From: Massilia sp. UMI-21
Lineage (GTDB): Bacteria > Pseudomonadota > Gammaproteobacteria > Burkholderiales > Burkholderiaceae_D
DNA: 64,000 bases
Direction: 5' to 3'
Assembly: GCA_015277795.1 (NCBI GenBank)
Contig: CP063848.1
Span: 1,240,001-1,304,000, forward strand
Shown: positions 16,969-25,871 of the stretch, piece after piece
Layout: each line of letters begins with the position of its first letter
Position numbering within the stretch: the first letter of the stretch is position 1
Program-made: the position numbers and the translations under genes
The notes under the pieces: generated by a model
What the model was told of the DNA's origin: nothing
Database searches by the model: none
The model's input: the letters and a program-made list of their open reading frames with translations, nothing else

Positions 16969-17005
16969 GCCAGCGGCCGGTAGCACGAAGCTACCGGCCG
17001 CTGGC
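16969..17005. repeat. Perfect 16-base inverted repeat in the cox operon leader
   Basis: GCCAGCGGCCGGTAGC (16969-16984) is repeated exactly in reverse complement at 16990-17005 around a five-base loop ACGAA. No T-tract follows on either strand, so it is not a standard intrinsic terminator. It lies about 145 bases before the coxB start. The rest of 16814-17148 holds the candidate promoter and no gene that I can see. Confidence 0.75.
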
Positions 17006-17148
17006 GTGCAGGTTCTCCACCGTTTCCGCAGCGCACAACGCGGCACTGGCGTGGGGGCCGTCCTGCGGAACGTTTCGGAGCGGCGGCAGTTCGTTCATGG
17101 AGCTGCCGACCGTTAAAAATATTTTTATTTTGGGTGGTTGGGGACAAC

Positions 17149-18336
17149 ATGACATACGCATCGCGACTTGGGGCCTGGATGTTCGGCCTCGCAGCAACAG
17201 CCGGCATCCCAGCATGGGCGGCTCCGGAAATCACGGGCCGGCCGGTGGAACACCAGTTGAACCTGCAGACCCCGGTCAACGCCCTCGGCGCTGACATCTA
17301 CAGCCTGCACAACTGGATGATGATCGTCTGCCTGGTGATCTTCGTCGGCGTGTTCGGCGTCATGTTCTACTCGGTGTTCAAGCACCGCAAGTCGCGCGGC
17401 CACAAAGCCGCCACCTTCCACGAATCCACCGCCGTCGAAATCGCGTGGACCATCGTTCCCTTCCTGATCGTCATCGGCATGGCCCTCCCGGCGACGCGCG
17501 CCGTGGTGGCACTGAAGGACACCTCGAACGCCGATATCACCATCAAGGCCACCGGCATGCAGTGGAAATGGGGCTACGACTACCTGACCGGCGAAGGCGA
17601 GGGCATCTCCTTCCTGTCGAACCTGGCCACCCCGCGCAGCCAGATCGGCCTGCCGGGTCAAGCCGCCACCGAGGAGAAGACCGAAAACTACCTGCTGGAA
17701 GTGGACAACGAAATGGTGGTCCCGGTCGGCAAGAAGATTCGCATGGTGTTCACCGCCAACGACGTGATTCACGCCTGGACCATCCCGGCCTTCGCCATCA
17801 AGCAGGATGCGATCCCCGGTTTCGTGCGCGACGGCTGGTTCAAGGCCGACAAGATCGGCACCTACCGCGGCAACTGCGTCGAGCTGTGCGGCAAGGACCA
17901 CGCCTTCATGCCGATCGTGGTGCGCGTCGTCTCCGCCGAGGATTACACTGCCTGGGTCGGCGGCGAGAAGAAGAAAATGGCCGCCCTGGCCGACGACCCG
18001 AACAAGGTCTGGACCATCGACGAACTGAAGACCCGCGGCGAACAGGTGTACAACGCCAACTGCGTGGCTTGCCACCAGGCTAACGGCAAGGGCGTGCCGA
18101 ACGCCTTCGCGCCGCTGGACGGCTCGCAGGTGGTGCTGGGCGCCAAGGCGCACCAGGTCGATGTGCTGCTCAACGGCCAGGACACCCCGGCCTATCCGGC
18201 CGCGATGCCGGCCTGGAAGCAGCTCTCGGACACCGAGATCGCCGCCGTCATCACCTACACCCGCAACACCTGGTCGAACAAGGCCGCGGAAAACATCGTC
18301 CAACCGGCAGAAGTGCTGGCTGCACGCAGCAAGTGA
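17149..18336 (+). CDS. coxB: Cytochrome c oxidase subunit II with fused cytochrome c domain
   Basis: Receives electrons at the CuA centre of the aa3 oxidase. The 395-residue protein has a signal-like N-terminus (to about 24), two transmembrane helices (about 50-75 and 93-115), and a periplasmic cupredoxin domain with CuA ligands in CVELCGKDHAFM. A C-terminal cytochrome c domain follows with heme motif CVACH, as usual in Burkholderiales. ATG 17149 is taken because a signal peptide begins there; GTG 17134 is an alternative five codons upstream. First gene of the oxidase operon. Confidence 0.95.
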   Translation: MTYASRLGAWMFGLAATAGIPAWAAPEITGRPVEHQLNLQTPVNALGADIYSLHNWMMIVCLVIFVGVFGVMFYSVFKHRKSRGHKAATFHESTAVEIAWTIVPFLIVIGMALPATRAVVALKDTSNADITIKATGMQWKWGYDYLTGEGEGISFLSNLATPRSQIGLPGQAATEEKTENYLLEVDNEMVVPVGKKIRMVFTANDVIHAWTIPAFAIKQDAIPGFVRDGWFKADKIGTYRGNCVELCGKDHAFMPIVVRVVSAEDYTAWVGGEKKKMAALADDPNKVWTIDELKTRGEQVYNANCVACHQANGKGVPNAFAPLDGSQVVLGAKAHQVDVLLNGQDTPAYPAAMPAWKQLSDTEIAAVITYTRNTWSNKAAENIVQPAEVLAARSK

Positions 18337-18365
18337 TATAGCTATTTAGCTTCAGGGAAATCGAC

Positions 18366-19973
18366 ATGACTACCAGCACTATCGATCACGCACACGACGA
18401 TCATCACGGCCACGCGCACGACCACGCGCACGACCATCCGCACGGCTACCGCCGCTGGCTGTTCGCCACCAACCACAAGGACATCGGCACCCTCTACCTG
18501 TGGTTCTCGTTCATCATGCTGCTCTCGGGCGGCGTGCTGGCGCTGATGATCCGCACCGAACTGTTCGAGCCGGGCCTGCAGTTCTTCCGTCCCGAGTTCT
18601 TCAACCAGCTGACCACCATGCACGGCCTGGTGATGGTGTTCGGCGCGATCATGCCGGCCTTCGTCGGCTTCGCCAACTGGATGATCCCGCTGCAGGTGGG
18701 CGCCTCCGACATGGCCTTCGCGCGCATGAACAACTTCTCGTTCTGGCTGCTGCCGCCGGCGGCGATCCTGCTGGCCGGTTCGTTCTTCTCGCCGGGCGGC
18801 GCCACCGCCGCCGGCTGGACCCTGTACGCGCCGCTGTCGACCCAGATGGGCCCGGGCATGGACATGGCGATCTTCGCCATGCACATCATGGGCGCCTCGT
18901 CGATCATGGGCTCGATCAACATCATCGTCACCATCCTGAACATGCGCGCACCGGGCATGACCCTGATGAAGATGCCGATGTTCTGCTGGACCTGGCTGAT
19001 CACCGCCTTCCTGCTGATCGCCGTGATGCCGGTGCTGGCAGGGGCCATCACCATGACCCTGACCGACCGCCACTTCGGCACCTCGTTCTTCAACGCGGCC
19101 GGCGGCGGCGACCCGGTGATGTACCAGCACATCTTCTGGTTCTTCGGCCACCCGGAGGTCTACATCATGATCCTGCCGGCCTTCGGCATCGTCTCGCAGA
19201 TCATCCCGGCCTTCGCACGCAAGCCCCTGTTCGGCTACGCCTCGATGGTGTACGCGACCGCCTCGATCGCGATCCTGTCCTTCATCGTCTGGGCCCACCA
19301 CATGTTCACCACCGGCATGCCGGTGACCGCGCAGCTGTTCTTCATGTACGCCACCATGCTCATCTCCGTGCCGACCGGCGTGAAGGTGTTCAACTGGGTC
19401 GCGACCATGTGGAAGGGTTCGATGACCTTTGAAACCCCGATGCTGTTCGCGGTCGGCTTCATCTTCGTGTTCACGATGGGCGGCTTCACCGGCCTGATCC
19501 TGGCCGTGACCCCGATCGACATCATGGTCCACGACACCTATTACGTGGTGGCGCACTTCCACTACGTGCTGGTGGCGGGCTCGCTGTTCGCGCTGTTCGC
19601 CGGCTTCTACTACTGGGCGCCGAAGTGGACCGGCCACATGTATCCAGAACTGCGCGGCAAGATCCACTTCTGGCTTTCCCTGGTGACGTTCAACATCACC
19701 TTCTTCCCGATGCACTTCCTGGGCCTGGCCGGCATGCCGCGCCGCTATGCGGACTACGCTACCCAGTTCACCGACTTCAACATGATCATCTCGATCGGCG
19801 CCTTCGGTTTCGGCCTGTCGCAGGTGTACTTCCTGTTCGCGGTGGTGCTGCCGACCATCCGCGGCGGCAAGAAGGCGCAAGCCAAGCCATGGGACGGCGC
19901 GGAAGGCCTGGAGTGGACCGTGCCGAGCCCGGCGCCGTTCCACACCTTCGAAACCCCACCGCTGGTGAAGTAA
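18366..19973 (+). CDS. coxA: Cytochrome c oxidase subunit I (aa3)
   Basis: Catalytic subunit of 535 residues with 12 membrane helices, reducing O2 and pumping protons. Ligands are visible: H86 ([10 protein letters not shown]) and H399 for low-spin heme a, H397 for heme a3 (VAHFHYV), and CuB ligands H262 (HPEVY, with cross-linked Y266), H311 and H312 (WAHHMFTTG). The K-channel lysine is in VPTGVK (340). The N-terminus is unusual: 10 histidines and 7 aspartates in residues 8-26 precede the first helix. GGGAAA precedes ATG 18366. Confidence 0.97.
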   Translation: MTTSTIDHAHDDHHGHAHDHAHDHPHGYRRWLFATNHKDIGTLYLWFSFIMLLSGGVLALMIRTELFEPGLQFFRPEFFNQLTTMHGLVMVFGAIMPAFVGFANWMIPLQVGASDMAFARMNNFSFWLLPPAAILLAGSFFSPGGATAAGWTLYAPLSTQMGPGMDMAIFAMHIMGASSIMGSINIIVTILNMRAPGMTLMKMPMFCWTWLITAFLLIAVMPVLAGAITMTLTDRHFGTSFFNAAGGGDPVMYQHIFWFFGHPEVYIMILPAFGIVSQIIPAFARKPLFGYASMVYATASIAILSFIVWAHHMFTTGMPVTAQLFFMYATMLISVPTGVKVFNWVATMWKGSMTFETPMLFAVGFIFVFTMGGFTGLILAVTPIDIMVHDTYYVVAHFHYVLVAGSLFALFAGFYYWAPKWTGHMYPELRGKIHFWLSLVTFNITFFPMHFLGLAGMPRRYADYATQFTDFNMIISIGAFGFGLSQVYFLFAVVLPTIRGGKKAQAKPWDGAEGLEWTVPSPAPFHTFETPPLVK

Positions 19974-19975
19974 TC

Positions 19976-20086
19976 ATGGCCACGCGAGAACAGAAGAAGA
20001 GCAACCTGAAGACGGCGCTGGTGCTGGGCGGGATCGCGTTGCTGTTCTTCGCCAGCGTGTTCGTCAAGTTCACCTGGCTGAGCTGA
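19976..20086 (+). CDS. Cytochrome oxidase small assembly protein (36 residues)
   Basis: A 36-codon gene between coxA and ctaG: a hydrophilic start ATREQKKSNLKTA, one membrane helix (LVLGGIALLFFASVFVKF) and a short tail TWLS. The position, length and the EQKKSN motif match the small assembly protein annotated at this point of Burkholderiales oxidase operons. It starts two bases after coxA stops and ends one base before ctaG, so all three are translated from one message. Its exact function is not known to me. Confidence 0.85.
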   Translation: MATREQKKSNLKTALVLGGIALLFFASVFVKFTWLS

Positions 20087-20087
20087 C

Positions 20088-20684
20088 ATGACGCCGATCA
20101 GCAGCCGGGGCAGGGTAACTGGCCGCATCCGGCGCCTGAACCGCTCCACCCTGGGCAAACTGGTGGTGGTGGCGGTGATGATGTTCGGTTTCGGCTACGC
20201 GCTGGTGCCGGTCTACCGCCAGATCTGCGACGTGCTGGGCATTAACGTGCTGACGCAGAAGGGCGATTTCGTCGCGGCGCCGGTGAATTCCCAGGTCGAC
20301 AAGACACGCACCATCGTCGTCGAGCTGGATGGCAATGCCCAGGGACCGTGGCGCTTCCGCCCGACCCAGCGCAGCATCTCGGTGCATCCGGGCGAGCTGG
20401 TCACCGTCACCTACGAGGTGGTCAACAAGCAGGGCCGGGCGGTCAAGGCGCAGGCGATCCCGAGCTACGCGCCCCAAAGCGTCACGCCGCACTTCAAGAA
20501 AGTGGAATGCTTCTGCTTCCGCGAGCAGACGCTGCAGGCCAACGAAGCGCGCCAGATGCCGGTGGTCTTCTTCATCGATCCGGCGCTGCCGCGTGAGGTG
20601 AAGAACATCACCTTGTCGTACACCTTCTTCGAAATCGGCGGCGCGGTCCAGACCGCGGCCACGGGCGGCGGAAAGGTGCAGTAG
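20088..20684 (+). CDS. ctaG: Cytochrome c oxidase copper chaperone CtaG/Cox11
   Basis: Membrane-anchored chaperone that inserts CuB into subunit I. The 198 residues contain one N-terminal helix (LGKLVVVAVMMFGFGYALVP) followed by YRQICDVLG and the periplasmic Ig-like domain. The copper-binding motif is ECFCFREQTL, and the conserved MPVVFFIDP follows. It starts one base after the small assembly protein ends. Confidence 0.95.
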   Translation: MTPISSRGRVTGRIRRLNRSTLGKLVVVAVMMFGFGYALVPVYRQICDVLGINVLTQKGDFVAAPVNSQVDKTRTIVVELDGNAQGPWRFRPTQRSISVHPGELVTVTYEVVNKQGRAVKAQAIPSYAPQSVTPHFKKVECFCFREQTLQANEARQMPVVFFIDPALPREVKNITLSYTFFEIGGAVQTAATGGGKVQ

Positions 20685-20906
20685 ATGGAAGACAAACCGC
20701 ACCCGAAGGTGCATCAGCGGCGGGCCGGCTTCCTGGCCACGATGAAGGCCGTGTTCTGGTCGTTCTTCGGGGTGCGCAAGCGCCGCGACTACGAGCAGGA
20801 CGCCGCCAACCTGAATCCGGTGCATGTGATCATTGCCGGACTGGTTGGCGCGGCAATCTTCATTGGCCTGTTGCTGCTGGCGGTACGGTTCGCGGTAGCG
20901 CAGTAG
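20685..20906 (+). CDS. DUF2970 family small membrane protein
   Basis: 73-residue protein beginning directly after the ctaG stop codon. The family signature FLATMKAVFWSFFGVRKRRDYEQD is at residues 17-40, and a single transmembrane helix (VIIAGLVGAAIFIGLLLLAV) ends the protein. DUF2970 genes recur in betaproteobacterial cox operons between ctaG and coxC, which suggests a role in oxidase biogenesis, but none has been shown that I know of. Confidence 0.88.
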   Translation: MEDKPHPKVHQRRAGFLATMKAVFWSFFGVRKRRDYEQDAANLNPVHVIIAGLVGAAIFIGLLLLAVRFAVAQ

Positions 20907-20977
20907 ACAAGCCGAGTAATCACCCTAGCGACACAAGAATCACCCGAAAATTCAAAGAGTAGATTGAGGAGATGAAA

Positions 20978-21835
20978 ATGAGTTCGCCACACACCGTGCC
21001 CTACTATTTCGTGCCAGGCCCATCGCGCTGGCCGATGTTCGCCGGCCTTTCGCTGCTGGTGACCATGGCCGGCGCGTCGGGCTGGGTCAACAGCGCCCCG
21101 TGGGGGCCGGCAGTGTGCCTGGCCGGCATCGCCGCCACCCTGCTGGTGCTGTACTTCTGGTTCGGCGACGCCATCGGCGAATCCGAATCGGGCATGTACG
21201 GCAAGCGCATCGACACCTCCTACCGCTGGTCGATGAGCTGGTTCATCTTCTCGGAAGTGATGTTCTTCGGCGCCTTCTTCGGCGCCCTGTTCTACGCCCG
21301 CGCGGTGACCATGCCCTGGCTGGCCGACCTGGACCACAAGTTCATCTGGCCCGACTACGCACCGACCTGGGGCAACACCGGCCCGGCCGGCGTGGTGGAC
21401 AACTTCCAGACCATGGGCCCGTTCCCGATCCCGACCATCAACACCGCGCTGCTGCTGCTGTCGGGCGTGACCCTGACCATCTCGCACCACGCGCTGCGCG
21501 CCGGGCACCGCGGCAAGACCGCGTTCTGGCTCGCCGCCACGATCCTGCTGGGCGCGGTCTTCATGGGCTTCCAGGTCTACGAATACATGCACGCCTATTC
21601 GGAACTGAACCTGAAGCTGACCTCGGGCATCTACGGCTCGACTTTCTTCATGCTGACCGGTTTCCACGGCTTCCACGTGACCATGGGCGCGATCATGCTG
21701 TCGGTGATCCTGTACCGCGTGCTCAAGGGCCACTTCACGGCGGACAACCACTTTGGTTTCGAAGGCGCCGCCTGGTACTGGCACTTCGTCGATGTCGTGT
21801 GGCTGGGCCTGTACGTGGTGGTGTACTGGCTGTAA
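20978..21835 (+). CDS. coxC: Cytochrome c oxidase subunit III
   Basis: Third core subunit of the aa3 oxidase, 285 residues and seven membrane helices; it stabilises proton uptake and has no metal centre. Recognisable segments are PYYFVPGPSRWP at the start, WFIFSEVMFFGAFF, the conserved GFHGFHVTMGAIML and the terminal WYWHFVDVVWLGLYV. The second of two close ATGs (20978) is chosen because the GAGGAG ribosome site abuts the first ATG (20972) with no spacing but is six bases from the second. Confidence 0.95.
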   Translation: MSSPHTVPYYFVPGPSRWPMFAGLSLLVTMAGASGWVNSAPWGPAVCLAGIAATLLVLYFWFGDAIGESESGMYGKRIDTSYRWSMSWFIFSEVMFFGAFFGALFYARAVTMPWLADLDHKFIWPDYAPTWGNTGPAGVVDNFQTMGPFPIPTINTALLLLSGVTLTISHHALRAGHRGKTAFWLAATILLGAVFMGFQVYEYMHAYSELNLKLTSGIYGSTFFMLTGFHGFHVTMGAIMLSVILYRVLKGHFTADNHFGFEGAAWYWHFVDVVWLGLYVVVYWL

Positions 21836-21866
21836 GAGGAACGGGGCGGCGCTGCCGCTTTTCGTG

Positions 21867-21996
21867 AGGGTGGGCGGCATTGCCGCCCGCGCGTTCAAGC
21901 GGCGGGTGCAATGACGCGAATCTGGCGCGCGTCCGATCCTTGAACGCGTGGGCGTTTGTCATTCCGGGCATTGCCCGAAATTACCCCGCCCACCCT
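21867..21996. repeat. Intergenic palindromic repeat, copy A
   Basis: About 130 bases bounded by AGGGTGGGCGG and CCGCCCACCCT, with inner arms CGCGCGTTCAAG and CTTGAACGCGTGG. It fills the space between coxC and the convergent DUF2909 gene. It shares its outer and inner arms with three other intergenic segments in this window (copies B, C and D). Confidence 0.65.
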
Positions 21997-22020
21997 GACG
22001 TTTGAATCGGGTATGCTTGT

Positions 22021-22221
22021 TCAGCGAATACCGGTCGGGGCGATCCACCCCATCTTGTAGGCGCCGAGCAGGCACAGGAACAGGGTAATCGACAGGCCGA
22101 CGCGCATCGCCAGCGCGTGCACCGTACGGTTGCTCTGGCCTTTGTCGCGCATCAGGAAAAACAGTGCGGACCCGAGGCTGGCAAGGATTAGGATGAAGGC
22201 AATCGCAACAAAGAGTTTCAT
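22021..22221 (-). CDS. Twin-transmembrane protein, DUF2909 family
   Basis: 66-residue protein with two hydrophobic helices (LFVAIAFILILASLGSALFF and VGLSITLFLCLLGAYKMGWI) joined by a short charged loop MRDKGQSNRTVHALAMR, the DUF2909 pattern. It lies on the opposite strand between coxC and SURF1, a placement common in Burkholderiales. ATG 22221 begins the first helix; its start is only 34 bases from that of SURF1 on the other strand, so the two share a compact divergent promoter region. Confidence 0.85.
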   Translation of the reverse strand: MKLFVAIAFILILASLGSALFFLMRDKGQSNRTVHALAMRVGLSITLFLCLLGAYKMGWIAPTGIR

Positions 22222-22254
22222 GGCTGGCCTGTTCAAGGTTGAGGCATCATTGTA

Positions 22255-23058
22255 ATGCGGTTCCCCTTCCATTTTCGTCCCATTCCCTTTATCGCCGCGC
22301 TTCTCCTTGCCGTGCTGGGCATTGCGCTGGGTAACTGGCAACAGGGCAGGGCCGCCCAGAAACTGGCCGTGCAGGAAAAACTCGCCGCGCGCGCCAGCCA
22401 GGCGCCCGTGGCGCTGCGCGAGGCGATCGCCGGCGCCGTCCCCCCGCTTGCAGACACGCTCGAATACCGCCGCGTGCGCGTCACCGGGGAATTCGTCGCC
22501 GGCTGGCCCCTGTTTCTCGCCAATCGCCCGATCGCCGGACGGCCTGGCTACTACCTCGTGATGCCGTTCAAGATCGCGGATGCGAAGACCTATGTACTGG
22601 TGATACGCGGATGGTTGCCGCGCGAGGCGGAATACGGCAAGCTGCCGGCTTTCAACACGCCCGCGGGCACGGTCACCATCGAGGGCACCGTCGTGGCCTC
22701 CGCCGGGCACGTGATGGACCTGGGCAAGGCGCCGCCGCTGGCGCCGCATGCCATCGTCCAGAACATCGATCCGGCACACGCGGCGGCCGCCACCGGCCTG
22801 CTGCTGCAGAGCTTTTTCGTGCAGCAGACCGGCCCCGACCTGCCGGGCGAGCAGGATGGCGCCTTGCTGCGCGTCTGGCCCTCGCCCTCGAGCGGCATCG
22901 ACAAGCACCGCGGCTACGCCTTCCAGTGGTATGCACTGGCAGTCATGGCCGTTCTCTTCTTTGTGATAACAGGATTCCGCAGTGGATCAAGAAAAGCTGA
23001 TGCATCAACACATGGGGCAGCAAACCTCGACGCAGGGACCAGGGATGCAGGCGACTGA
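22255..23058 (+). CDS. SURF1 family cytochrome oxidase assembly protein
   Basis: Assists insertion of heme a into subunit I. The 267 residues show the family topology: an N-terminal helix (FIAALLLAVLGIALGNWQQG) with the conserved GNWQ, a periplasmic domain with YRRVRVTGEF, LFLANRP and VIRGWLPRE, and a second helix near residue 235 after HRGYAFQWYALA. The C-terminal tail is polar and overlaps the start region of the following gene. ATG 22255. Confidence 0.93.
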   Translation: MRFPFHFRPIPFIAALLLAVLGIALGNWQQGRAAQKLAVQEKLAARASQAPVALREAIAGAVPPLADTLEYRRVRVTGEFVAGWPLFLANRPIAGRPGYYLVMPFKIADAKTYVLVIRGWLPREAEYGKLPAFNTPAGTVTIEGTVVASAGHVMDLGKAPPLAPHAIVQNIDPAHAAAATGLLLQSFFVQQTGPDLPGEQDGALLRVWPSPSSGIDKHRGYAFQWYALAVMAVLFFVITGFRSGSRKADASTHGAANLDAGTRDAGD

Positions 23059-23644
23059 CCCGGACAAGCTGCGGCGTGCGGGCCGCTGGAAGCTGTTCGC
23101 GGTGCTGCTGGTATGCGCGGCGCCGCTGATCCTGTCCTACCTGACCTATTACGTGATCAAGCCGAGCGGGCGCACCAACTACGGTACCCTGATCGATCCG
23201 CGCACCCGGCCGATCCCGCCCATGCCCAGCACCACGCTCGACGGCCGCCCGGAACAGCTGGAGCAATACGCGGGCAAGTGGATCATGCTGAAGGTCGGGG
23301 GCGGCGAGTGCCGCGAGGCCTGCCAGAAACAGCTGTTCGCGATGCGCCAGTGGCGCCTGATGCAGGGCAAGAACATGGACCGCATCGAACGCGTCTGGCT
23401 GGTCCTCGACGACCAGCCGCTCGACACCATGACGATCCGCCAGTACGACGGCATGCACCTGCTGCGCGCGCCGGCCGATACCGTCGGCAAATGGCTGCCG
23501 GCCGAGCCGGGCACGCAGCCATCCGAGCACATCTATCTGATCGACCCGCTGGGCAACCTGATGATGCGCTTCCCGGCCGACCCCGACGTTCGTAAGGTCT
23601 ACAAGGACATTGCCAAGCTGCTCAAGGCGTCCGCGATCGGCTAG
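23045..23644 (+). CDS. Membrane-anchored thioredoxin-fold (SCO-like) protein of the cox locus
   Basis: 199-residue protein: one helix (LFAVLLVCAAPLILSYLTYY) then a periplasmic thioredoxin-like domain with a CREAC pair (C-x3-C) in VGGGECREACQKQLF, as in SCO copper chaperones, and a late HIYLIDPLGNLMMRF strand pair. Its place between SURF1 and ctaA implies oxidase assembly, perhaps thiol reduction of the CuA cysteines. ATG 23045 is preferred because AGGGA lies six bases upstream and the overlap with SURF1 is only 14 bases; GTG 22982 is the longest alternative. Confidence 0.8.
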   Translation: MQATDPDKLRRAGRWKLFAVLLVCAAPLILSYLTYYVIKPSGRTNYGTLIDPRTRPIPPMPSTTLDGRPEQLEQYAGKWIMLKVGGGECREACQKQLFAMRQWRLMQGKNMDRIERVWLVLDDQPLDTMTIRQYDGMHLLRAPADTVGKWLPAEPGTQPSEHIYLIDPLGNLMMRFPADPDVRKVYKDIAKLLKASAIG

Positions 23645-23760
23645 GAAGCAGGCCGCCGTGGCCAAGCGGCAAATCGGGAAAGGCCGGATAATGGCGGCCT
23701 GATCGGAACAACCACGCAAGACGGCCGGATCACTCCGGCCGAACCAGCCTTACCTGAACA

Positions 23761-24885
23761 ATGCAAGCTTCTTCCCTGTTGCACCTGGCCCTGATGGGCC
23801 TGCTCGTGGCGACCCTGCCGCTGTCGATGGTCTGGATGTCATCCAGCCCCAACAAGTTCCGCAAGCTGGTCTGGGTTGCCGTGTTCCTGACCTTCGACCT
23901 GATCGTGTTCGGCGGCTTCACCCGCCTGACCGACTCGGGCCTGGGCTGCCCCGACTGGCCGGGCTGCTACGGCATGGCCAACCCGTTCCTGGCGCACGAA
24001 CAGATCTCGGCCGCCGAGGCGGCCATGCCGACCGGCCCGGTCACCGTGGTCAAGGCCTGGATCGAGATGATCCACCGCTACCTGGCAATGGGCATCGGCG
24101 TGATCATCATGGCACTGCTCATCACCGCGATCGTACAGTGGCGCAAGACCAGGGTGCAGGCCTTCAAGCCGGGCATTCCGCTGGCCCTGTTCGTGTTCGT
24201 CTGCATCCAGGGCGCCTTCGGCGCCTGGACCGTCACCCTCAAGCTGCAGCCGGTGATCGTCACGATCCACCTGCTGCTGGGCATGGGCCTGCTGGCGCTG
24301 CTGACCTGGCTCGGCGGACGCGAAGACTTCCTGATGCATCCGCCCCAGGCCGCCGGCAACAGCGGCGGGGACAACGCGGCGCTGCGCGGCATCCGCCGGC
24401 TGGCGATCCTGGCTGCGGTGGTGGTCACGGCCCAGATCGCGCTGGGCGGCTGGGTGAGTACCAACTACGCCACCCTGGCCTGCGACGAATTCCCGCTGTG
24501 CGACGGACGCCTGGTGCCGGAAATGGACTTCGAGCACGGCTTCCACCTGTGGCGTGAACTGGGCAAGACCGCGGCCGGCCACTACCTGCCGTTCTCGGCG
24601 CTGGTGGCGATCCACTGGGTACACCGCAACTTCGCCATCGTCGTCGTCGCGGTGCTCGGCCTGCTGGCGTGGCGCGCCTGGCGCCACGCCTACCTGGCCA
24701 GGCACGCCCGCTGGCTGGCCATCTTGCTGTTCGTGCAACTGCTGACCGGGGTCGCCACCGTCTACCTCGACTTCCCGCTCGCCATTGCAGTAATGCATAA
24801 CGCGGGGGCGGCGGCGCTGGTCCTGCTGGTGACCATGTTAAACTACCGGGTAAAGCACCAACTCGACGTGAACCGCGCAACGTGA
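23761..24885 (+). CDS. ctaA: Heme A synthase (COX15)
   Basis: Oxidises the C8 methyl of heme O to the formyl group of heme A. The 374 residues make eight helices in two four-helix halves. Conserved features are [21 protein letters not shown] with the loop cysteine pair, the heme-ligand histidines in EMIHRYLAM and TIHLLLGM, and in the second half [27 protein letters not shown] and VMHNAGAA. ctaB follows with overlap or a short gap. ATG 23761. Confidence 0.95.
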   Translation: MQASSLLHLALMGLLVATLPLSMVWMSSSPNKFRKLVWVAVFLTFDLIVFGGFTRLTDSGLGCPDWPGCYGMANPFLAHEQISAAEAAMPTGPVTVVKAWIEMIHRYLAMGIGVIIMALLITAIVQWRKTRVQAFKPGIPLALFVFVCIQGAFGAWTVTLKLQPVIVTIHLLLGMGLLALLTWLGGREDFLMHPPQAAGNSGGDNAALRGIRRLAILAAVVVTAQIALGGWVSTNYATLACDEFPLCDGRLVPEMDFEHGFHLWRELGKTAAGHYLPFSALVAIHWVHRNFAIVVVAVLGLLAWRAWRHAYLARHARWLAILLFVQLLTGVATVYLDFPLAIAVMHNAGAAALVLLVTMLNYRVKHQLDVNRAT

Positions 24886-24974
24886 ACCGACAGATCGGCG
24901 AAGCGTGCCCCGACCTGGCCGCCGTCGCGCCAGGCGCGGCGCTGCCGCCTTGCGAGCCAGCCAGCACCCCATTG

Positions 24975-25868
24975 ATGACGACCCAGACAGCCCTCCATAA
25001 AGCTCCGAGCCGCGTTGCCCAGTACTGGGCCCTGACCAAACCACGGGTCACGCAGCTGGCCGTGTTCTGCGCGGTGATCGGGATGTTCCTTGCCACCGAC
25101 GGTTTCCCGGGCTGGCAGGTGCTGGTCGCCGGCACCGCCGGCATCTGGCTGCTGGCCGGCGCCGCCTTTGCCGTGAACTGCCTGGTGGAGGCGAAGATCG
25201 ATGCGCGCATGGCCCGCACCGCCCGCCGCGCCACCGCGATGGGCGAGCTCACCAGCAGCCAGACGATCCTTTTTTCGGCGATCATCGGCGGCCTGGGCAT
25301 GTATGTCCTGTACGCTTTCGTCAATCCGCTCACCATGTGGCTGACCTTCGTCACCTTCGTCGGTTACGCCTTCATCTACACCATGCTGCTCAAGCCGGCG
25401 ACGCCGCAGAACATCGTCATCGGCGGCCTGTCGGGCGCCATGCCGCCGGCCCTGGGCTGGGCCGCGGTGGCCAATGACGTGCCGATGGAAGCCTGGCTGC
25501 TGGTGCTCATCATCTTCGTCTGGACGCCGCCGCACTTCTGGGTGCTGGCCATGTACCGGCGCGAGGATTACGCCCGTTCCGGCCTGCCGATGCTGCCGAT
25601 TACCCACGGCATGCAGTACACCGGCCTGCAGGTGTGGCTGTACACCATCGCGCTGGCGGCCACCACCTTGCTGCCGTTTGCCGTCGGCATGAGCGGCCTG
25701 ATCTACCTGGCCGCCGCCGTCGCCCTCAACACGGTGTTCCTGCGCCACTCATGGCGCGTGCACAAGAACTACAGCGACATGGCAGCGCGCAACGCCTTTA
25801 CCTGGTCGATCATTTACTTGTCGCTGCTGTTCGCCGCGCTGCTGGTCGACCATTACTTCAAGTTCTGA
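24975..25868 (+). CDS. ctaB: Protoheme IX farnesyltransferase (COX10)
   Basis: UbiA-superfamily enzyme making heme O from heme B and farnesyl diphosphate, the precursor used by CtaA. About nine helices; the Asp-rich motif reads [18 protein letters not shown], and the second conserved segment is [21 protein letters not shown] 24975 ([24 protein letters not shown]) gives the family N-terminus and 297 residues. A GTG at 24882 overlaps the ctaA stop as GTGA and would add 31 residues; coupling could favour it, conservation does not. Confidence 0.93.
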   Translation: MTTQTALHKAPSRVAQYWALTKPRVTQLAVFCAVIGMFLATDGFPGWQVLVAGTAGIWLLAGAAFAVNCLVEAKIDARMARTARRATAMGELTSSQTILFSAIIGGLGMYVLYAFVNPLTMWLTFVTFVGYAFIYTMLLKPATPQNIVIGGLSGAMPPALGWAAVANDVPMEAWLLVLIIFVWTPPHFWVLAMYRREDYARSGLPMLPITHGMQYTGLQVWLYTIALAATTLLPFAVGMSGLIYLAAAVALNTVFLRHSWRVHKNYSDMAARNAFTWSIIYLSLLFAALLVDHYFKF

Positions 25869-25871
25869 GCC

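Noticed and set aside
16969..17005. Reading the long inverted repeat as a terminator of the bioC-like gene
   Set aside because: No T-tract follows on either strand, and it lies downstream of a TATAAT promoter for coxB.
18342..19943. A 533-codon antisense frame over coxA
   Set aside because: Composition is typical of the complementary frame of a GC-rich membrane protein (His/Asp/Arg rich); coxA is certain.
21867..21996. The palindromic repeats as a CRISPR array
   Set aside because: They are single dispersed units of variable centre, not tandem repeats with regular spacers.
22021..22908. A 295-codon minus-strand frame across SURF1
   Set aside because: Only its last 66 codons (DUF2909, from ATG 22221) have protein-like features; the rest is the shadow of SURF1.
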